NCBI GenBank assembly: GCA_026936335.1
Contig: JAPMXV010000034.1
Coordinates: forward strand, 442,001-506,000
DNA from: Mantamonas sphyraenae
Taxonomy: Eukaryota > CRuMs > Mantamonadidae
Direction of reading: 5' to 3'
DNA: 64,000 nt
Positions 18,859 through 28,571 of the stretch are shown here, piece after piece; within the stretch, counting starts at the first letter, position 1, and each line of letters begins with the position of its first letter. Position numbers and translations under genes: made by a program. The notes under the pieces were generated by a model. The model ran no database searches. It was given only the letters and a program-made list of their open reading frames with translations, and was not told the DNA's origin.

Positions 18859-19545
18859 ATGGATTTGTTCCGAAGCGCAAACGCCCTTCAGAGCGACCAT
18901 CTGAGCGTCGAAGACTCGCTGGAAGGCGGCTCAAGCAACAGCGAGAGCGCACGCACAGCGGGCAAAGTGCACGCGGATGCACCCGAGGCTGAGCAGCGAG
19001 CGGGCAAGCGTGCCGTGTCGTTTGCCACGCCACGTAGAGCGCTGGGAGACATCACCAACGGGGACAAGAGCACCACCAAGAGCAAGGGCAACCGTTCGCA
19101 GCAAAAGTCACGCGGCGGACGAAACAAGAGTGGCGGAAGCAGCTCTGCGTTTGCCATTGCGAGCGACGAAGCCGGAGTGCCGGCCGTTGAGAATTTCAAA
19201 TCAAAGGGCGCGCACATTAGCAGTGGCGACGCCGTGATGGACGCCATGTTTGACAGCATGGCCACCATGCGCAGCGACAACATCGACGTGGACGTGTCCC
19301 TCATTGTGGCCAACCACTCGCTGCAGATGCCCTCTGTGGGTGGCAAAAAGAAGCAGCCCAAGGCGCGCCGCAGCAGCAGTCGCAAGAAGAAGGCAAGCAA
19401 GCCTGCGTTGCAAGGTCTGGACTGGGACCTTGCCGGCGACCTCGACCTGGATTTGGATCTGGATCTGGATTTGGCCAGTCTGGATGCGCCCAGCAAGCGT
19501 GCGAGCTCATCCGTGCAGGATCTTGATGTGGATCTCGACTTCTGA
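18859..19545 (+). CDS. Disordered protein with consensus destruction box; candidate securin-like APC/C substrate
   Basis: The single exon encodes 228 aa of low-complexity, highly charged sequence with no predicted fold. Residues 59-67 read RRALGDITN, a perfect RxxLxxxxN destruction box almost identical to that of B-type cyclins and close to securin RKALG. The middle is Lys/Arg/Ser-rich and the C-terminus carries a repeated Asp-Leu tract (DLDLDLDLDLDL) and ends DLDVDLDF. Securins are short, disordered, fast-evolving proteins with an N-terminal D-box and an acidic C-terminal separase-binding region, so the layout fits. No KEN box was seen. Other D-box proteins (sororin, shugoshin, geminin types) remain possible. 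It shares a 165-bp divergent promoter with the NDNF-like gene. Confidence 0.5.
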   Translation: MDLFRSANALQSDHLSVEDSLEGGSSNSESARTAGKVHADAPEAEQRAGKRAVSFATPRRALGDITNGDKSTTKSKGNRSQQKSRGGRNKSGGSSSAFAIASDEAGVPAVENFKSKGAHISSGDAVMDAMFDSMATMRSDNIDVDVSLIVANHSLQMPSVGGKKKQPKARRSSSRKKKASKPALQGLDWDLAGDLDLDLDLDLDLASLDAPSKRASSSVQDLDVDLDF

Positions 19546-19561
19546 AAACAAACACCACGTT

Positions 19562-20923
19562 TCATTGCAACAGGGGCTCCAACACATACGTCCCGTTGCG
19601 CAGGTTGCGTACAAAGATCTTGCTGCGCGATTCGTCGTCCCATAGGAGGGTTATCTTGCTGTCGTGGATGTCGGTGAGGCGAGCGCGTGCACGCACCGCC
19701 TGACCAGGCCTCTCCACCATCACCCGGTCACCCGTGTGCAACCACTTTCCGTTGTACTTCAGCTTCGTGCCCACCACGTCCACCTCCGCCGGTTCCAACG
19801 TTTCCTCCTCGTTCTCTGCCACCGTGCTGCTGCTGCTGCTGCTGCTGCTCGACGACGACGACGACGACGAGGCCGCCTCGTCGTCTTCCTTGTCGATGGC
19901 CAGGATCAGCGCAAGATCCTCGTGCACCTGCGACTGCTCCAGTGTATACTTGATGGGAGGCGCTGTGTGTGTGTGTGTGTGTGTGTGTGTGTTCATGTGT
20001 GCCCCTGTCTGTGTCAGGTGTGTTCCTCGCAATGTGCTTCCCGCCACACCGTTTTTCGCGCGGTTTACCCTCTTGCAACGCCAGACGGGTCTCTGTGTGC
20101 GACGACTGAGGCCCCACACGTCGTCTTGGGCTTGCTGTACACTTACGATTGGCCTTCTTCTTGGCATACGAGGCGTCAAATTCGCCTGGTTGCAACATCA
20201 GCTTGCGGCGCTTTTTGCTCCACACTTCCAGTTCTGCACACACACAACGTCGGCGTCCGCGCGAAATGTTAGCTGCAGAGGCCAAGGACAGTGTGACCCA
20301 CCCCCAGCACGACCGTCTCACCACAAAGCACCTACCATGACCAAGAGCACCGGCCTCCTTCTCCTCGCTTAGCAGCTTGCGCTTCTCGTTGACAAGTCCC
20401 AACATACGCTGCCGCAGCCGGTCCAATTCCTCGTCGTACTCTGTTTCCACAGCCGTCACCTCGCCTTTGTACAGGTTGGTCACGTTGTCCACCTGGTAGT
20501 CCAACCATGCCTTGGCTGTCCTCAGTCGTCGTTGCCGCACGTCTCGCATCTTCCGTTGGTACCGCACAAACTCCTCGTTCGTGCCTGCCGCGCGCGTCAG
20601 CCGATCAACTCTTCGCCCACCGTCCGGCCCCCTTTTTTCCTCTCCCTCCTCATCCCACCGTCCCGACACCCCCCCCTTCCCCATTGCGCCCACAACCCAC
20701 CTTCAATAATCATGCGTGCCTCCACTTCCAGAGCCGCCAGCTTCTCCTGGAACACCTCGTCGATCAGCAGCTGCAGCTGCTCCTTCATGTCCACCAGCTC
20801 GTCCACCACCTCCTCACGGCTCTTGCCGCTCGATGTCTGCGTCTCCGAATCCTTCTCCAGCGACGTTCCTGTGTCCGCCTCCTCGCTCAGCTCACTCACG
20901 TCACGCTTGCGCTTCTCCGACAT
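19562..20923 (-). CDS. SUDS3: Sds3/BRMS1-family subunit of the Sin3 histone deacetylase complex
   Basis: Scaffold subunit of the nuclear Sin3-HDAC corepressor. Four exons (20923-20701, 20584-20336, 20233-20147, 19962-19562) join in phase 1 each time and give 319 aa. Residues about 40-180 are a long charged coiled coil. A WSKKRRKLM patch and PPPIKYTLEQSQVHEDLALI match the Sds3 segment that precedes its capped-Tudor-like end. The C-terminus GKWLHTGDRVMVERPG...IFVRNLRNGTYVLEP aligns with the human SUDS3 end (KRWYHKSQAIYLES...IYLGQLQRGLFVI). A run of 15 Ser interrupts the linker. The last acceptor is a (CA)n-CAG. It is divergent from NIP7. Confidence 0.8.
19964..19992. repeat. (GT)n microsatellite at an intron 3' end (sense CA)
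   Basis: In the transcribed sense of the Sds3-like gene this is (AC)n running straight into the acceptor CAG of intron 3, in place of a polypyrimidine tract. Confidence 0.8.
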
Positions 20924-21051
20924 CGGCAGGGCGCGTGACCAGGGGTTGGGGGAAAAGGTTGGCTGTCGCTTCGCGCTCGCAAGGCCACACAGTCGCACCA
21001 AGGACACACACATACACACACACACCAAGGACACACACATACACACACACC

Positions 21052-21867
21052 ATGCGTCCACTCACTCAGGAAGAAACAAAGGTGTTCTTTGAGAAGCTGG
21101 CCAAGTAGTGCGTTGCATTTTTTTCCGCGTCAGTCCGCTGCACTGCGTCCCTCCTGCACATGCGACCACGGCCGCAACGACACAAAGTGGGCAGCAGCCA
21201 ACGGTTGTCACGAGTGCGTTGGTGAGTGTTTGCACATCCACTGACACGCAGATTCGGAAAATCCGCCGGTGGGTACAGCATCGGCCGCAACATCAAGCTG
21301 CTGGTTGAACGCCCGGACGAGGAGTACTGCTTCCGTCTTCATCGCGACCGTGTGTACTACGTGAGGTGAGTGTACATGGCGACGACATGAGCCACAAAAC
21401 ACCTGTTTTGTCGTGGGTGGGTTGCCAGCTGCTGACACACAGCCCTGTGCGGGGGGGAACATGCAGCGAGCGCATCATGAAGATGGCCGCCAGCGCAAAG
21501 CACAAGAAGCTCATCAGCCTGGGCACATGCTTTGGCAAGTTTACAAAGAGCGGCCAGTTCCGCCTGCACATCACCTGCCTGGACTATCTGGCCCAGTACG
21601 CCCAGTACAAGGTTTGGATCAAGCCGTCGGCAGAGCTCAGCTTTCCTCTACGGACAGCACGTGTTCAAAGGCGGCCTCGGACGCATCACAGACAACACGC
21701 CTCCCAACCAAGGCGTCATTATCTACTCCATGAACGACATCCCGCTCGGCTTTGGCATCACCGTCAAGAGCACGCAGGAGGCTCGCAAGGTTGAGCCCAC
21801 GGCCACGGTCGCCATCAACCAGGCTGACATTGGCATGTACCTGCGTCAGGAGAACACGCTCACCTAA
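21052..21867 (+). CDS. NIP7: 60S ribosome biogenesis factor NIP7 (one-base frameshift)
   Basis: Nucleolar PUA-domain protein needed for 27S pre-rRNA processing and 60S assembly. Exons 21052-21104, 21252-21365 and 21467-21867 give about 188 aa (human 180). Exon 1 starts [18 protein letters not shown]. The PUA-like end includes [20 protein letters not shown] and [14 protein letters not shown]. Between KVWIKPSAE and SFLYGQHVF the frame shifts: one extra base in the CTTTCC stretch at 21641-21646 breaks an otherwise near-identical protein. Both introns have CTGACACG or CTGACACA shortly before the acceptor. Because the gene is essential and otherwise intact, a sequencing or assembly error is most likely. 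Confidence 0.92.
21641..21646 (+). other. NIP7: Frameshift site in NIP7
   Basis: The conserved reading frame upstream ends in PSAELS and resumes one base later as FLYGQHVF. Removing one T from the TTT run would restore the expected family sequence, so this looks like a +1 insertion. The alternatives are a genuine mutation or +1 ribosomal frameshifting. Confidence 0.85.
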
Positions 21868-21978
21868 ATCGAGGGTGCTTCTCAGGTTCTCAAGCAGACA
21901 CACAGCAGAACCGAGAAACGGGGGGGGGGGGCTCTCTCATCACCGCGGGGGGCACAGACAAGCAACACCATGAATGAA

Positions 21979-22000
21979 CACACACACACACACACACACA
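21979..22000. repeat. (CA)n microsatellite
   Basis: Eleven CA units lie in the 203-bp gap between NIP7 and HMG-CoA synthase, which also has a G10 run at about 21920. It lies in the presumed promoter of the downstream gene. Confidence 0.8.
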
Positions 22001-22070
22001 TCACTCCCGTTTCACTCTCTCTCATCCGTCATCGCTGCGTCCGTCATCTCAACCAGCGAAAACACACACA

Positions 22071-23758
22071 ATGGCTCGTCGGCCAAGTGACGTGGGCATC
22101 CTCGCCATGGACGTCTACTTTCCCCGCACCTTTGTCGACCACAGAGAGATGGGTCAGTGGCTCCTCTGCCTGTGCATCGTCCGTCCCCCCCTGCGCTACT
22201 GACACGCCTCTGTCTTTTTGTCGTCCTGCAGAGCGGTTTGATCGGGTCGCCGAGGGCAAGTACACAATCGGTCTGGGCCTTCTCAACATGGCCTTTATCA
22301 CAGATTGCGAAGACGCCTGCTCCATGGCACTTACAGGTGTGTTTTGCCACCATGCCTGAATCCATTGCTCTTCCTCTGTGTGCCCATCCCCCGCCGCGCT
22401 GACACACCCCCCTCGTGCCCCTGTTTGCAAACGATCCCACTCCCCCCCTTTCCTTTGTCCTTTCGTCGCCCGTATGCCACCATGCAGTGGTGCAGAATCT
22501 GTTTGACAAGTATGACGTGAATCCCCAGGACATTGGGCGCCTGGAGGTGGGCACCGAGTCTTCTGTGGACAAGTCCAAGAGCATCAAGAGCGTCCTGATG
22601 GGCTTGTTCGCCTCGTCGGGCAATCACAACGTGGAGGGTGCAGACTGCATCAATGCCTGCTACGGCGGCACCGTGTCTCTATTCAACACTGTGGCCTGGG
22701 TCGAGTCCTCCGCCTGGGACGGTCGTATGGGCCTTGTGGTCTGTGTCGATTCGGCCGTCTACGCAAAGGGTCCCGCACGCGCCACCGGAGGCTGTGCTGC
22801 CGTCGCCATGCTCATTGGTCCCCAGGCTCCCCTCGTGCTCCAGCCTGCTCGAGCCTCCCACATGAAGCACACCTACGACTTTTTCAAGCCGGACTTTTCC
22901 TCTCAGTATCCCCGCGTCTACGGCAACCAGAGCCTAGCCTGGTACCTCGAGGCGCTGCAAACGTGCTACTGTGCACTCCTGGACAAAACCGCAGATGTTT
23001 CGTCCTCTTCATCCTCCTCCTCCTCCTCCGACAACGACATTTCAACGTTTGACCACTACGTCTTTCACGCACCGTTTGGCAAGCTTGTGCGCCGTTCTTT
23101 CTCTCGTCTGCTCATGTGCGATGCATTGAGACATCCGCACCGGTCGTCAGACATTATTGGCGACGAGAGCACGCGCAAATGGCTCAGCGCAAACGCGCAC
23201 GCTCACCCACCCTCTGTCATCCATCTGGACAAGGACATCGATCGCCAGTTTCTCACCGGCGCCCACTCTGCCTTTCTCGACCGTGTCGATCCCTCCTGTC
23301 TCCTTCAACGCACCCTGGGCAACTCGTACACAGCTTCATTGTACACAGGGCTCGCCTCACTCATCACACACCTCGCAGACGCCACCCACGACGCTGGCGC
23401 TGGCCGATCCATTGCCATGTTCTCCTTTGGTAGCGGCTTTTGCTCCTCCATGTTCTCTCTGCGCGTCGCAGGCGACCTACGTCCCATGGCAGCCCAAATG
23501 GACATCCGCAACCGCCTCGAGGCCCGTTGCAAGGTCGATCCTATCGACTACGACTCTATCATCGACGAGCGTGGCCAGAGCTATTGCGCAGCAAACTACA
23601 CTCCTGTACATAATCCGGACAACAGTGCCCTGTTTCCTGGCACCTACTATCTCGTGCGTATCAGTGGCTTCGAGCGCTTCTACAAACGCTTCGACGCCCA
23701 ACACTCAGGCCCTGCGTCCATCCGTGCTGCAAAGGCACCCATGAAAGCCAAATTGTAG
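22071..23758 (+). CDS. HMGCS1: Hydroxymethylglutaryl-CoA synthase
   Basis: Condenses acetyl-CoA with acetoacetyl-CoA to HMG-CoA, the committed entry to the mevalonate pathway. Exons 22071-22152, 22232-22336 and 22488-23758 join at phase 1 and give 485 aa. Catalytic residues are present: Glu86 in RLEVGTESS, the nucleophile Cys120 in INACYGGT, and a His in FHAPFGKLV. GSGFCSSMFSL near the C-terminus also matches. A Ser run replaces a variable loop. There is no presequence or signal peptide, which points to the cytosolic isoform. Intron 1 carries CTGACACG and a T-rich tract before CTGCAG. Confidence 0.96.
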
Positions 23759-23778
23759 TCCTGTCACGCCGTTCACGT

Positions 23779-26042
23779 TCATTCTTTGTCCTTGCCAATC
23801 TTGCTCTGCTTGGCGCTCTGGAAAAGCGAGCCTCCCGCCGTCGTACTGTACAATGACCACTCCTGCAGATGCTGCTTCTGCTCATCGTCCTTGATGAGAG
23901 AGGTTAGGTACGTCAATCGTGCGTCGCACGCCGTCAGCTGCTCCAGAAGCACCTCTTTGTCATCCTCTACGTCGCATTCCTCGTACAGCTGATCAAACAA
24001 GAGGAACGCACGTGTGTACAGCCGAGCTGCCATCACGGCGTCGTTAAACACCATCTCTCGAGACGCTGCATCCTGGCTCAGCTGCAGGGCGTATTCGTAC
24101 TGTGTGTGTGTGTGTGCGTGTGCGCGCGTGCGAGAGCCCGTGTCAACAAGTGTGCCCAGTGTCCCACCTCCTCCCCCTCTCGCTTCTGACACTCTTCCTC
24201 ACCATCAGTTCCTCGGCTACAATGTTTTCGCTCAGGCGCGTCACTCGCTTCAGATCCTCCAACTTGCTGTGGTACAGAGCAAACTGTTCACCCAACTTCT
24301 TCACCGCCGCCTTGACTCCGTCCGACGACCGCTTTCGGCTCTTGTGTACAAACAGGCGTTGGACCTTGATCATGAGCTCGTATAGCGTCAAGACCGCCTT
24401 GTGGAACAGCACCAGCGCCTCGGGGTACTTCAGGTGCTGTTTCTTTTGTGACGCCAGGTATGCGATGCACTGCACGCGTTGCATGGCCTTGTTTAGGTGT
24501 GCTTCCAATTCAGCGTCCTTTGTAGGCAGCTTGGTGCCGTTGTCGCTCACTTCCCCGTCCTCTTCGCTGTCTCCCGAGCGCACAGACGAAGCGCTGCCTG
24601 TGTGGCTCGCTGGCGATCCGCTCCTTTTGATCAGCTCCACGGGTGTCACCACATATCGGCTCCCGCTGCTTGACGGCGATCCTTCGCCCCCCTCTGACGA
24701 CCCCTGGGTGTTTTTCTTGTTGGCCCCCTGTTTGTCATCGTTGCTGTCCTCGTCCAGAAAAACAATGCCCGCGTTCTTCATGTCCTCCTTTGAGGGCTTG
24801 CTGCTGCTGCTGCTGCCGCTGCTGCTGCTGTTGCCACCAGACCCATCGCTGCCCTGCTCTCCGTCCGAACCGGGCACCACTATCCCTTCAGCAGGCAGCA
24901 GGCCCCAACCCGTACCGCCTTGCTTCTCTCGCTCGGCTTCCCACTCGTCCAGACGCACATACTCATGCTCAAAGAACTCTTCATAGCTAATACGCACCAG
25001 AGGCTGCGGATGCAGCAGTTTGGCAACCAGGTCTGCGCACGCCTTGCTCATGGTGTTCTCCTTCAGATGCAGCCGTTTCAGGTACCTGTTCTTTTTGTTC
25101 TGCAGCTCCTTCAGGGTGTTGGCCTTGTACGGCGGCGATCCAGTGACCATTTCAAACAGGATTGCACCCACCGAGAACAGGTCGGCCTTGCTTGTGTATC
25201 CGCTGCCCTTGAGAATCTCAGGCGCCATGTACAACGGTGTGCCGCACAGCGTCTCCACCATGCGAGCGCTGTCCGCATACCTGGCAAACCCAAAGTCTGC
25301 CATCTTCATCACCGTCTCGTCTGTCTTTTCCACCAGCAACAGGTTGCCTGGCTTCAGGTCGCGGTGAATCACATTCCGACTCTGGATGTACTTCAGGCCC
25401 GCGGCTGTGTGAGGCATATCGAGGGCCGTGGGGTCGAGTCACACCACATGGGAGGCTTTGTGTCAGTGTACTCTGCTGTGTCATGGGCCGTCCAGGTGTC
25501 CCTCATCTCTGTGTACTCACCCAGCTGCCGCGTAAAGTACTGAGCGGTTACTTCGTCGATCTTGCCTCGCTTTTTGATGAAATGAGCTAGGTCTCCTCCG
25601 CTGCAAAGCTCCATCACAATGTAAATGGCCTCATCCTGCAGCACGCAAGTGTGTGCAAAGGGTGGGGAGCGCCAGCGTGTGGGCGGGGTGTGTGAGTGGT
25701 GCTGGTGGTGGATGACGTCGCCGAATTCTCAAGCAAACCCAGACCCGCGCGAGGAAACGGAATCCGGATGATTACTTGGTGGCCACTCACCGTTTCGATG
25801 CGATCAAACAGCTGCACAATGTTGTCGTGGTGCAGTTGGTATTGAATGTTGATCTCCGTGTCCAGGTTCTCCACTTCCTTTTTGTCTCGCAGCTTCTCGC
25901 GGAGGATCTGCTTCACCGCAACCACCTGTCCCGTGTCCTTGTGCACGCCCTTCCACACTGTGCCCGACGTGCCCTTGCCCAACAGCGTCTCCAGAACCCA
26001 TTCCCCGATCTGGTCTGGCCGCTCGTCACCTGTGCTGGACAT
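23779..26042 (-). CDS. ULK1: ULK/Atg1-type autophagy-initiating kinase
   Basis: Ser/Thr kinase that starts autophagosome formation. Exons 26042-25791, 25635-25521, 25404-24203 and 24099-23779 give 629 aa. The kinase domain (about 15-275) has a GKGTSGTVWKG loop, Lys44 (VAVK), Asp138 in VIHRDLKPGN, Asp159 in MADFGFAR and MAPEIL. A Ser/Gly-rich linker follows. The C-terminal 190 residues are helical (EALVLFHKAVLTLYELMIKV, then VMAARLYTRAFLLFDQLYEE), matching the tandem MIT-like EAT region of ULK1/2 that binds ATG13. The last acceptor is (CA)n-CAG. Convergent with HMG-CoA synthase (20 bp) and divergent from RNF220-like. ULK3 is less likely given the C-terminus. Confidence 0.87.
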
Positions 26043-26195
26043 GTTGCGCGCGTTTTCGTTGGTGGGGCAGTCGTCGCCGCACTCCACCCGGCAACCCAAA
26101 CCCGCTGCCCTCCGTCTCCTTTTGTGCTCCCCTTGCTCGGAGCTGTGTGTGTGCGACAGAGAGGGCCACAAAGGGAGCACAACGCAGCCAGGTGG
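26043..26195. promoter_or_regulatory. Divergent promoter, ULK-like (-) and RNF220-like (+)
   Basis: A 153-bp gap between two start codons facing away from each other, so both promoters must lie here. No TATA-like element was seen. Confidence 0.5.
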
Positions 26196-27020
26196 ATGTC
26201 GCAGGGACGCAAACGCAGGGTGAGAACGAGCCCGTCTCTGCGCCACGCCGACAGTGGCTCAGGGACATGTCCTGTGTGCGGAGAGTGTGTGGAGGGCTCT
26301 CTTGACGACTTGGAGCATCACGTGGACAAGTGTCTGGGTGATGGGGAGGACGATGGCGACGTGCAGGACGACTGGAAGCGGCAGCGGCTGGACGAGACGC
26401 CCGGTCTGGCTGACATTGAAGCAGCCCTGGCTGCACGTGAGCAGGACGAAGATTCGAATGCGGACAGCGGGTACACATGGAACGGCGAGCACCGTGTGCG
26501 CTCGGCCGATCTGCTGGAGGCCAGTTGGGAACAGGTGCTCGGCGGCAACATCTCCAAAGGCGGCGACGGCAGCGACGAGGTGGACGGCGACGTGGACGTG
26601 GATGACGACGGCACCACACGCTACGGTGAAGCTCAGTTTACGGAACAGGACCTGCAGTCAACACAGAGCACAGGCACCGACGAGGTTCACGGGTTGAACA
26701 CGTCCAGCACGAGCAGCAGCAGCAGCACAACCACCACCAATGACGTCGAAGGAACTGTGCATGGCGAAAGTATGCCATTGCCCTCGCAAGAGTTGCTCGT
26801 GCAGGTTCTGCGAGACGAGGTGCGGCGATTAAAGGCAGAAGCAGACGAAATACCGCGCTGTCTAGTCTGCATGGGCTTGTACAAAGAGGCCACAGTGTCG
26901 ATTGGGTGCTGGCATGTGTATTGTGCTCAGTGCTGGCTGTCGACACTGCGAGCAAAGCGGGTGTGTCCACAATGCCAGGTCATCACGCTGCCGTCCGATC
27001 TCCGCCGCGTGTACCTTTGA
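26196..27020 (+). CDS. RNF220: RNF220-like RING E3 ubiquitin ligase
   Basis: Intronless, 274 aa. Near the N-terminus CPVCGECVEGSLDDLEHHVDK is a C2HC-type (UBZ-like) finger (C-x2-C, then H-x3-C). The middle is acidic and Ser/Thr-rich. The C-terminal 65 residues form a RING, CLVCMGLYKEATVSIGC followed by WHVYCAQCW, then CPQCQVITLPSDLRRVYL. The last block is the hallmark of RNF220 (CPQCNTITAPGDLRRIYL). Human RNF220 is longer (566 aa) and ligates Sin3B. A Sin3 subunit homologue (Sds3-like) is encoded 6 kb away, which may be coincidence. It ends 38 bp from the convergent NAGK gene. Confidence 0.87.
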   Translation: MSQGRKRRVRTSPSLRHADSGSGTCPVCGECVEGSLDDLEHHVDKCLGDGEDDGDVQDDWKRQRLDETPGLADIEAALAAREQDEDSNADSGYTWNGEHRVRSADLLEASWEQVLGGNISKGGDGSDEVDGDVDVDDDGTTRYGEAQFTEQDLQSTQSTGTDEVHGLNTSSTSSSSSTTTTNDVEGTVHGESMPLPSQELLVQVLRDEVRRLKAEADEIPRCLVCMGLYKEATVSIGCWHVYCAQCWLSTLRAKRVCPQCQVITLPSDLRRVYL

Positions 27021-27058
27021 CACTTGCGAACATGGAAATGAAGCCACACTCCATCACT

Positions 27059-28396
27059 TCATTCCCGAACATGTTTCATCAGCACTCGCCAGCTCTGCTC
27101 TTCATACTGTGGCTGAAAGTCGACTGTAGCGTTGTTGGCGGCGTGGACCGCTGCACCCAGGCACACCCCCTCGAGCGAAACCAACTCAAAGGCGTCGAGG
27201 TAGGGAGCGTCATCGTTCTCGGCCGTGGAGTCCTTGGGCGGACTCACCTGAGCCAGGAAGGATTCCTGGAAGAGAGATCCAGGCTCTTAAACACAGAGCC
27301 CTCGGCGACGATGCGCAGGCCGTCTTTGCGCATGGCGTCGTCGACACGAGGAAGCAGGGTCTTGACCATGAGACCAAGGTACATGCCCGTCTGCTCAAAG
27401 TGGTGCAGGCAAAAGGCGTCGCCCTCGCGTGCACCCTCAGCCAACACCTTTGCAAAACCTGCCACGTGGGCCTTGTCAAAGTCGCGGTACATGAAGCGCA
27501 ACAGGTCGCCATGGCTCTCGATGTCAAAGTATTCCAGCATGCGCTCGTACACCCAGGAGTGGTCGTGCACGGGTTCGAGGGGCAGGAACATCCCGTCTGT
27601 AAAGCGAAACACACGCTCCAGGGCGGTGGACACAAGGTGGTAGGCAGAGCCGTGGTCACCGAGCATGTGGCCCCAGCCTCCGCACCGGTATTGGTTGCCC
27701 TGGCCATCGACCAGCTCGCAGTTGGAGCCCGTGCCGGCAATGAGCACAATGCCCCCCGAGTTGCTTGCGCTCAGAACTGCGCCCAGCGTGTCCTCACACA
27801 CACTGATACTGGACACAAGCCCGGGCTCCAGCGAATGGATGGTGTCAATGAGCACGACGCGGTCCTTGGGGTCGCCCATGCCCGAGAGGGAGCAGCCAAG
27901 TGCAAGCAGCGGGCTGCCAGCGTCGACTCCGGCCTTGTTCTGGCACGCCTGCACCATGCTGATGATGGTTTTGCACGCCGTCTCCATGCCCACAAGCTAC
28001 ACGAGACGACAGCACGCCGGGTGGCACAGTTCCGGGTCAGCAACGGCGTGTGGTGTGGGCCATTTCAGTGCAAACTCGGCGAGGCATGTGCTGTGGGCGC
28101 TTTTGGTGTTGGCCCAAATGCGTCTCGAATGATACCTACCCAGTGATTTGAACTGTGGTCAGTCTCTACACGCGCCAGTTCCTGTCCGTCCAGGCTGTAC
28201 AACGTGGCTCGGGTATTGCTGCCGCCGCTGTGACAGGGTGAGGCGGGGGAAGGGTGGGGGGTGTACGAGATGTCAGCGCCAATGGGTCCACTATGCTCTG
28301 GTGGTGGTGAAGGTGGGGGGGGGGCGGTGACCAGGCGACACAGGACAGGAACACTCACCCGTCGACACCGCACACATATCCCGTGCTTGCACTCAT
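27059..28396 (-). CDS. NAGK: N-acetyl-D-glucosamine kinase (two-base frameshift)
   Basis: Phosphorylates salvaged GlcNAc to GlcNAc-6-phosphate. Exons: 28396-28359 (only 12 codons, MSASTGYVCGVDG), 28227-28140 and 27996-27059. The exon 1-2 join creates the phosphate-binding VDGGGSNT, and exon 2-3 gives SSNHW-LVGMETA. Further landmarks are GIVLIAGTGSNCELVDG, CGGWGHMLGDHGSAY and MYRDFDKAHVAGFAK. Near the C-terminus GSVFKSLDL is followed by FQESFLAQV in another frame: two surplus bases in a CTCTCT stretch (about 27270-27277). The remaining 70 residues (to HVRE) are intact. An assembly error is likeliest. Confidence 0.9.
27268..27279 (-). other. NAGK: Frameshift site in NAGK
   Basis: In the gene sense GATCTCTCTTCCAG contains a CT dinucleotide run. 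Dropping one CT unit joins KSLDL to FQESFL, the order seen in the family. Read as is, the frame stops after NPSWLR. A 29-nt GT-AG segment here could be mistaken for an intron, but removing it would delete the conserved VFKSLDL. Confidence 0.8.
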
Positions 28397-28571
28397 TGGA
28401 GAGGATTGCGATGGGTGCAACAGAGCAACACCAGCCCATGTACGTGTCTTGTGTGAGGAGGGGCCAGCGGGATGACGTGTGCTCAGGTGGAAGATAGGAT
28501 GAGAGAGCGAATGTGTGGCCATGTGTGGGCATTGGGGTGTGTGGTGGCAAGTGAGGTGCGGACAAGCTGAC

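Noticed and set aside
27265-27293. Possible 29-nt GT-AG intron in NAGK that would explain the frame change
   Set aside because: Too short for this genome's introns (about 65 bp or more) and it would remove the conserved VFKSLDL.
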